The notes below the pieces were generated by a model that saw only the letters and a program-made list of their open reading frames with translations, did not search any database and was not told the DNA's origin. A stretch of DNA of 64,000 bases from Streptomyces sp. S465 (GTDB lineage Bacteria > Actinomycetota > Actinomycetes > Streptomycetales > Streptomycetaceae). The DNA lies in NCBI RefSeq assembly GCF_026898115.1, contig NZ_CP114036.1, positions 4,458,001 to 4,522,000 on the forward strand, read 5' to 3'. Each line of letters opens with the position of its first letter. The first letter of the stretch is position 1. This document shows positions 59,574-64,000 of the stretch, piece after piece. The position numbers and the translations under genes were made by a program.

Positions 59574-59691
59574 CGCCCGCTCTTCTCCATCCTGGTCCCG
59601 TCCCCGCCGTGACCAGGCTAGTGCCGCGTCGGAGGGCGCCACCGGACCGGGCGGATCACCGCTCGCGTCACCGGTCGCGCCACCGCGCACG

Positions 59692-59881
59692 TCACCGGTC
59701 GAGGACCGACCAGTCCGGCTCCGGCATCGCCCCGGTCGGGTCGTAGATGCCGGGCAGGGGTCCGGCGAGCATCTCCGGGACCAGGCCGTGGGCTGTGAGG
59801 TGGTCGGCGAGAGCTCTGTTCGCGCTTCGCGATGAGGAGCCGCGCGTCGGCGTACCGCCGAACGGAAGTGGCGACCTTCAC
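59692..59881 (-). pseudogene. Frameshifted remnant of a small unidentified gene
   Basis: From a GTG at 59881 one frame reads VKVATSVRRYADARLLIAKRE. A second frame then reads ALADHLTAHGLVPEMLAGPL and PGIYDPTGAMPEPDWSVLDR to a TGA at 59692. Both halves look like protein, but they are in different frames, so one indel near 59815-59825 is implied. The 190-bp length is not a multiple of three. I do not recognise the family. Confidence 0.35.
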
Positions 59882-59920
59882 AGTCCTTCCCCACCCCGGG
59901 CCGGCACCCGCACCCCGCCC

Positions 59921-59969
59921 GCTGCCGCAACCGTGCCGGCTTCGGCCGGGTCGGCACGGTTGCGGCAGC
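59921..59969. terminator. 18-bp stem hairpin near the cluster boundary
   Basis: GCTGCCGCAACCGTGCCG pairs perfectly with 59952-59969 across a 13-nt loop. It lies upstream of the minus-strand remnant and about 320 bp before the catabolic cluster, so it may be a leftover terminator of a lost gene or a boundary element. Confidence 0.6.
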
Positions 59970-60192
59970 CCCGATCGGCACTCACTGAATCAGGCCGCCG
60001 GGCCGATTGTTCGGATGCTGCACCGCTCTCTGCGGTGCCGACCCTTGCCCAGGTTGCTGCGCGTGGACGCTCCCGGGCAGGACCGCGGGGCTGTGTGCTG
60101 CGACATCGCGGCCCCGGTCCCCCGGTGGTGCGTGATCCGGAGAGGGGTAGGCAGGCCACCTCAACCGTGCTATCAAAGTACAACCAAACGAC

Positions 60193-60215
60193 TAACGTGC
60201 GATTTCCCGACGTTA
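60193..60215 (+). promoter_or_regulatory. Inverted repeat TAACGT-N11-ACGTTA upstream of the catabolic cluster
   Basis: A perfect 6-bp inverted repeat with an 11-bp spacer in a locally AT-richer stretch, 79 bp before the first gene of the cluster. It is a candidate operator for the GntR-type regulator at 63332. Confidence 0.45.
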
Positions 60216-60293
60216 ACGCTGCGGATTGTTCTCTGATTGCACGATGCACTGGTGAGTGTGGGTTGCTGTGTGCGGAAGGCGAGGTCCCCAAGC

Positions 60294-61163
60294 ATGAAGA
60301 TCGTGATCGTGGGCTGCGGCGAGGTGGGTCTGGCCTACGCCGAGAAGGCCCTACGGCTCAGTTCTGCTCCGCGCCTGGAGTTGCTCGATCCCGCTCCGGC
60401 GTCTGCGGCGGTGGCTTTTGCCGACGGGCGGAGCCTGTCACTGCACCGTGAGACGGGGCAATGGCTGAGCGGGGCGGAGCTGGTGCTGCTGGCCACCCCG
60501 GGCGGTGCGCTCCAGCCAGTGCTCGACTCACTGCTACCTCGTCTCCCCGCCGGTGCCGTGATCGCCGACCTGAGCACCGCCTCTGCGGACGCGAAGCGGG
60601 ACGCCGCCTCACGCTGCGCACAAACCTCCGCACGCTACGTCGACATCGCCATCACCGGGTCGGTGGCGGTCAGCGGGGCCGCCACCCCGCTGCTCTACGC
60701 GGGCGAGACGATCCCGGAACTCCTCGACCTGTTCCGGGAACTCGGCGCGCCGGTCACGGTGCTGGACGACAGTCGCCCTGGTGACGCGATGCGGGTGAAG
60801 CTCCTGCGCTCGGTGCTGATGAAGGGGCTGGAGGCGCTGGCCGTGGAGTGCCTGCCTGCTGCCCGTGCCTACGGCGTGCTCGATCAGCTCTGGCCCGCTC
60901 TGCAGGACGTGGACCGCACGGGCTTCGCCAACCTGCTCCAGGCCATGACCCGCACCCACCCAAGGCACGCCGCCCGCCGCGAGTACGAGGTCGCGCAGGC
61001 CGCTGAGCAGCTTGAGCAGATCGGCTGCCCGAGCGCGATGACCCGCGCCACCGAGCAGTGCTTTGCGGTAACCCGGGCGGCTGCCGACTCCTCCGTCCCC
61101 GAGGCCGACACCGTCGACGCAGCGATCGGCTGGATCACCGCGACCCGCTCGAACCCGCTCTGA
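60294..61163 (+). CDS. NAD(P)-dependent dehydrogenase with DUF1932 domain
   Basis: The 289-residue protein has an N-terminal beta-hydroxyacid-dehydrogenase-type Rossmann domain (IVIVGCGEVGLAYAEKAL, residues 3-20; VLLATPGGALQPV; VIADLSTASADAKRD; YVDIAITGSV) and a C-terminal helical DUF1932 domain (VKLLRSVLMKGLEALAVECLPAARAYGV, with the conserved lysine at the start of the phrase). Relatives oxidise 2- or 3-hydroxy acids such as 3-hydroxyisobutyrate, L-threonate or phosphogluconate. The exact substrate is unknown. ATG at 60294 lies 20 bp after AAGGCGAGG. It opens the four-gene cluster. Confidence 0.8.
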   Translation: MKIVIVGCGEVGLAYAEKALRLSSAPRLELLDPAPASAAVAFADGRSLSLHRETGQWLSGAELVLLATPGGALQPVLDSLLPRLPAGAVIADLSTASADAKRDAASRCAQTSARYVDIAITGSVAVSGAATPLLYAGETIPELLDLFRELGAPVTVLDDSRPGDAMRVKLLRSVLMKGLEALAVECLPAARAYGVLDQLWPALQDVDRTGFANLLQAMTRTHPRHAARREYEVAQAAEQLEQIGCPSAMTRATEQCFAVTRAAADSSVPEADTVDAAIGWITATRSNPL

Positions 61164-61222
61164 TCCGTGCCTCCCTTAGCCCGCCCCCCACCTTTCCTCA
61201 TCCACCTCTTCAGCGGAGAGTC

Positions 61223-62605
61223 ATGTCCACAGTCCCCAATGACGTGGCCGGACAGTACAGGCCCGCCGTCGTCAACAAGGTCAAACTGCGGCTCGTACCG
61301 TTCCTGGCACTGCTCTACGTCATCGCCTTCATCGACCGCGCCAACGTCGGCTATGCCGCCCTCGACATGAACGCCGACCTGGGGATCAGCCAGGCCCAGT
61401 TCGGTCTGATAGCGGGCCTGTTCTCGATCGGCTACTTCCTCTTCGAAGTGCCCAGCAACATGCTCATGCGCAAGGTCGGCGCCCGGCGCTGGATCGCCCG
61501 CATCCTCTTCAGCTGGGGCGCTGTCGCGGTGGCGACCGGCTTCGTGCACAACTTCACCCAGCTGGCCATCGCCCGTGTGATCCTCGGCGTCGCCGAGGCC
61601 GGCTTCTTCCCCTGCGTCATCCTCTACCTGAGCTACTGGATCCCCGAACGTGAACGTGCCCGCGTGGTTGCCCAGTTCATGGTGGCCCTCCCGGTGGCCA
61701 CCCTGATCGCCGGACCGCTGTCCGGCCTCATCCTCGACCACGTCCACTGGTTCGGCGTCTCCGGCTGGCGCTGGGTCTTCATCATCGAGGGTCTGCCCGC
61801 CGTTCTGCTGGGCCTGGTCACCCTGTTCCTGCTCACCGACACCCCGCAGCAGGCCAAGTGGCTCTCCGCCGAGGACAAGGCATGGCTGACCGCGACCCTG
61901 GAAGCAGAGGACGTCGCCAAGGCCGCACGCAATCAGCACACAGGCTTCTGGCGCAGCCTTGCCGGCTGGCGCACTCTGGCCCTCGCCCTGATCTACTACA
62001 GCAAATCCGTCGCCATCTACGTCCTTGCCTTCTTCACCCCGCAGATCGTCAGCGGTCTCGAGGACAACCTCAGCAACACGATGGTCGGCGTGCTCAGCGC
62101 CCTGCCCTACGGCGTGGCCGCGGTGTTCATGGTGTGGTGGGCCCGCCGCTCCGACCGCACACGCGAACGGCGCTGGCACGTCGCCCTGCCCCTGTTCGTC
62201 GCCGCCGCCGGACTGTGCGCCATGCCTTTGGCCGACGACAGCATTACGTTGTCGCTCCTGCTGCTCACCGTCGTCACCGCCGCGGTCTACGCGACCTACG
62301 GCCCCTTCTGGTCGCTGCCCTCGCTGTTCATGACGGGCTCCGCCGCCGCGGTCGGGATGGCCTCCATCAACTCCATCGCCAACCTCGGAGGCTTCGTGGG
62401 CCCCTACGGCTTCGGGGCGTTGCAGAGTGCCACCGGCGGCAACAACCTCGGCCTCGCCCTCGTGGCCGTCGTCCTGATCGTCTCCGGTCTCCTCGTGGTG
62501 CGCCTGCGCTTCGTCCGCGACGCCGAAGCCACACTGCGCGCGCCCACCAACACCGACCACGACCGCACCCCCACGCCTACCCCCGCGGCCGACACCTCCC
62601 GCTAG
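61223..62605 (+). CDS. MFS transporter, anion:cation symporter (ACS/phthalate-type) family
   Basis: The 460-residue transporter has twelve predicted helices in two halves. The ACS family marks are FLALLYVIAFIDRANVGYAALDMNADLGISQAQFGLIAGLF in outline, SIGYFLFEVPSNMLMRKVGARRWIARILFSWG in outline, GVAEAGFFPCVILYLSYWIP and VFIIEGLPAVLLGLVTLFLLTDTPQQAKWL in outline. Members import organic anions such as tartrate, galactarate, phthalate and hydroxyphenylacetate. The C-terminus is Thr/Pro-rich. ATG at 61223 follows GGAGAG. It sits 59 bp after the dehydrogenase gene, so the clustered enzymes probably act on its substrate. Confidence 0.93.
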   Translation: MSTVPNDVAGQYRPAVVNKVKLRLVPFLALLYVIAFIDRANVGYAALDMNADLGISQAQFGLIAGLFSIGYFLFEVPSNMLMRKVGARRWIARILFSWGAVAVATGFVHNFTQLAIARVILGVAEAGFFPCVILYLSYWIPERERARVVAQFMVALPVATLIAGPLSGLILDHVHWFGVSGWRWVFIIEGLPAVLLGLVTLFLLTDTPQQAKWLSAEDKAWLTATLEAEDVAKAARNQHTGFWRSLAGWRTLALALIYYSKSVAIYVLAFFTPQIVSGLEDNLSNTMVGVLSALPYGVAAVFMVWWARRSDRTRERRWHVALPLFVAAAGLCAMPLADDSITLSLLLLTVVTAAVYATYGPFWSLPSLFMTGSAAAVGMASINSIANLGGFVGPYGFGALQSATGGNNLGLALVAVVLIVSGLLVVRLRFVRDAEATLRAPTNTDHDRTPTPTPAADTSR

Positions 62606-62625
62606 CCGATCCCGAAGGACCGAAC

Positions 62626-63285
62626 GTGACCCTCATCCAGGCTCCCCGTCCCCCTCAGCGAGTCCTCACCCGTCTGCGCGAACTCGGCGCGGCCACCGTC
62701 TACGAGGCCAACGGCCGGACCGGCGCCCTGGACGCCGGTCTCAAGCCGCTCGACGCCGGCCGCACGCTGGTCGGCACCGCCGTCACCGTCGACCTGGCGC
62801 CCGCCGACAACTGGTACATCCACGTGGCACTCCTCCAGGCCGGCCCCGGCGACGTCCTCGTCGTCAACGCCCAGGGCTACACCGAAGCAGGGCCCTGGGG
62901 CGACGTCCTGACCTGCGCAGCCCAGGAACGAGGGCTGGCCGGACTCGTCATCGACGGTGCCGTCCGCGACAGCCGCGACATCATCGAGGCCGGCTTCCCG
63001 GTCTTCGCCCGCGGTCTGTCCATCAAGGGCACCAGCAAGGCCGTCCCCGGCCAGGTCAACGTTCCCGTCACCGTCGGAGGCGTCCTCATCCAACCCGGCG
63101 ACGTGATCCTCGGAGACGCCGACGGCCTCGTCCGCATCGCCGCCGACCGCACCGAGCACGCCCTGTCCGCCTCCGAGGCCCGTGCCGCCAAGGAAGCTCA
63201 CTTCCGCGACCGCATCCGCGCCGGTGAATCCACCCTTGACCTGCTCGGACTCCCTCACCCGGGCACCACGGAGGCAAGCCGGTAG
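62626..63285 (+). CDS. RraA-family protein / 4-carboxy-4-hydroxy-2-oxoadipate aldolase-like
   Basis: The 219-residue protein has the RraA fold shared by RNase E regulators and the class II pyruvate aldolases LigK/ProA/GalC. Marks are LGAATVYEANGRTGALDAGLKPL, GTAVTVDLAP, GDVLVVNAQGYTEAGPWGDVLTCAAQERGLAGLVIDGAVRDSRDI in outline, then GVLIQPGDVILGDADGLVRI. The arginine-aspartate pair in AVRDSRD and the D of LGDADG match the aldolase active site and metal site. Aldolases split 4-carboxy-4-hydroxy-2-oxoadipate or oxaloacetate into pyruvate. Since Streptomyces does have RNase E-like proteins, an RraA role is possible, but the gene's context (transporter, dehydrogenase, GntR) favours catabolism. GTG at 62626; 20 bp after the MFS stop. 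Confidence 0.82.
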   Translation: MTLIQAPRPPQRVLTRLRELGAATVYEANGRTGALDAGLKPLDAGRTLVGTAVTVDLAPADNWYIHVALLQAGPGDVLVVNAQGYTEAGPWGDVLTCAAQERGLAGLVIDGAVRDSRDIIEAGFPVFARGLSIKGTSKAVPGQVNVPVTVGGVLIQPGDVILGDADGLVRIAADRTEHALSASEARAAKEAHFRDRIRAGESTLDLLGLPHPGTTEASR

Positions 63286-63295
63286 TCGGCTAGTC

Positions 63296-63308
63296 TTGCC
63301 GGGGGCAA
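63296..63308 (+). promoter_or_regulatory. -10 box and palindrome TTGCC-GGG-GGCAA before the GntR gene
   Basis: TAGTCT at 63291-63296 looks like a -10 box, and the palindrome TTGCCGGGGGCAA covers the expected transcription start. Autorepression of the regulator gene through this site is plausible. Confidence 0.45.
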
Positions 63309-63331
63309 CCGGTATGAGGAGGCGAACAAGA

Positions 63332-63994
63332 TTGGGGCGGCCAGCAGACGCGATCTACCGCGCTCTCAAATCCTCCATCCAGACCGGCCAGCTCGCCCCC
63401 GGCGAGCACCTCGTCGAAGAAAACCTCCGCGCCGAGTACGGCGTCAGCCGCACACCGGTCCGCAACGCCCTGCGCCGACTCAGCGAGGACGGCCTGGTCA
63501 CCATCGAGACCAACCGCGGCGCCTTCGTGGCCTCCTGGACCGACAGCGACGCCACCGAAGTCATGACGATCCGCTCCATGCTCGAGCCGTACGCCGCCCA
63601 ACTCGCCGCCGAACGCCGCACCGACTCACAGCTCACCGAGCTCTACACCCTGTGCGACCGGATGGAAGCCTGCGCCACAGAGCAAGCCCCTGACTTCCGC
63701 GATGAACTAGCACACCGCAACCACGAGTTTCATCTCCTCGTGCTGCAATGTGCCGCCTCACCTCGCCTGTACGGCATCGCCGCCAACCTCGCCCGCGCGC
63801 CGATGATGCTGGGCTCCTTCCAGCTTTACAACAGTCACCAACTCGGGCGCAGCCTCCAGGACCACCGCGAACTGACCAACGCCATCGCCCTCCGCGATGC
63901 CGCCGCCGCGCGCGCCGTCATGGAGGCTCACCTGCGGCTTTCCTACCTGGCACTGACCGCGGCGCCGGCGCCCCTACAGCACCAGCGGGGGTGA
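63332..63994 (+). CDS. FCD-domain GntR-family regulator
   Basis: The protein has a GntR winged helix at its start (GRPADAIYRALKSSIQTGQLAPGEHLVEENLRAEYGVSRTPVRNALRRLSEDGLV in outline: SRTPVRNALRRLSEDG is the recognition helix and wing, followed by TNRGAFVASWTD) and a C-terminal all-helical FCD effector domain (residues about 85-210) with the metal-ligand pattern DELAHRNHEFHLLVLQCA and MEAHLRLS. It most likely senses the organic acid handled by the upstream genes. Start: TTG at 63332 has AGGAGG nine bases before it and gives the family start MGRPADAIYRAL; ATG at 63314 is in frame but has no good ribosome site. The stop is at 63994, six bases before the window end. Confidence 0.88.
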   Translation: MGRPADAIYRALKSSIQTGQLAPGEHLVEENLRAEYGVSRTPVRNALRRLSEDGLVTIETNRGAFVASWTDSDATEVMTIRSMLEPYAAQLAAERRTDSQLTELYTLCDRMEACATEQAPDFRDELAHRNHEFHLLVLQCAASPRLYGIAANLARAPMMLGSFQLYNSHQLGRSLQDHRELTNAIALRDAAAARAVMEAHLRLSYLALTAAPAPLQHQRG

Positions 63995-64000
63995 GGAATC

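Larger units (their letters stand above)
59574..60293. other. 720-bp region without an intact gene
   Basis: It holds a frameshifted remnant on the minus strand (59692-59881), a strong hairpin (59921-59969), and the AT-richer promoter region of the catabolic cluster with an inverted repeat at 60193-60215. Confidence 0.55.

Noticed and set aside
60884..62560. 558-residue minus-strand frame over the MFS gene
   Set aside because: Antisense shadow; the plus strand has the transporter helices.
62626..63285. RraA as a regulator of RNase E
   Set aside because: Kept only as an alternative: the neighbours are a transporter, a dehydrogenase and a GntR regulator, which fits an aldolase better.

Overview
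The window reads as chromosomal core sequence of a Streptomyces species. GC content is very high, third codon positions are strongly GC-biased, and GTG starts and Shine-Dalgarno-led ATG starts are common. Gene content is typical of the genus: mycothiol synthase, Lsr2, ClpC, an N-terminally CGC-rich NadC, an orphan NuoD and GlnR-free folate genes. The order clpC / small hypothetical / lsr2 / argA-like / coaX-nadC-nadB-panC / orphan nuoD / folP-folB-folK / folE-ftsH-hpt-tilS / dacB / ppa / thrE / gadB matches what I remember of the S. coelicolor SCO337x-SCO341x region; this is recollection, not a search. No rRNA, tRNA, CRISPR array or intact insertion sequence was recognised. Almost every long reading frame lying opposite a real gene is a high-GC shadow.

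Region by region. (1) 1-4.2 kb, minus strand: polyphosphate kinase (cut by the window edge), mycothiol synthase and a YhcG/DUF1016-type nuclease that carries an unusual 29-bp palindrome found twice. (2) 4.2-7.3 kb: a secreted 5'-nucleotidase-family phosphoesterase convergent with a macrolide-type glycosyltransferase. (3) 7.7-11.3 kb is the accessory patch: a decayed PD-(D/E)XK (Rpn-like) gene, a ~106-bp imperfect inverted repeat, and a NACHT (STAND) NTPase of possible immune function whose stop codon opens a 24-bp tandem repeat. (4) 11.5-18.1 kb: clpC, a SCO3374-like gene, lsr2, an ArgA-like acetyltransferase, a BlaI-type regulator, a small membrane protein and a conserved helical protein. (5) 18.5-24.2 kb: a tightly coupled cofactor operon reading DUF2520 dehydrogenase-panC-nadB-nadC-coaX, with 4-nt overlaps between most genes, so CoA and NAD synthesis share one transcript. 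(6) 24.3-29.7 kb: an aldolase-family lyase, two ArsR-type regulators and a NarL-type two-component pair. (7) 29.8-32.1 kb: a MidA/NDUFAF7-like methyltransferase directly followed by an orphan NuoD, the bacterial counterpart of that enzyme's known mitochondrial substrate. (8) 32.1-37.2 kb: a coiled-coil exported protein and a betaine/choline-type (OpuC) ABC transporter split over two divergent transcripts. (9) 37.5-40.7 kb: a membrane-anchored esterase divergent from an MprF-like DUF2156 protein with an ECF-like promoter. (10) 40.7-52.4 kb: folate synthesis (folP, folB, folK, convergent folE), FtsH, Hpt, TilS, a DUF2342 metalloprotease, a DacB carboxypeptidase and pyrophosphatase. (11) 52.5-59.6 kb: ThrE exporter, DedA, LeuE-type exporter, glutamate decarboxylase, a probable degenerate caspase-like protein and a PadR regulator. 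(12) 59.7-64 kb: a frameshifted gene remnant and a strong hairpin, then a compact catabolic cluster (DUF1932 dehydrogenase, MFS transporter, RraA/CHA-aldolase-like protein, FCD-GntR regulator).

The most interesting items are the NDUFAF7-like methyltransferase beside NuoD with the target arginine conserved, the NACHT gene with its decayed and repeat-rich surroundings, the small uncharacterised catabolic cluster at the right end, and the exact duplication of the coaX start region. Functional calls are by recognition of motifs and family resemblance; no database search was run.
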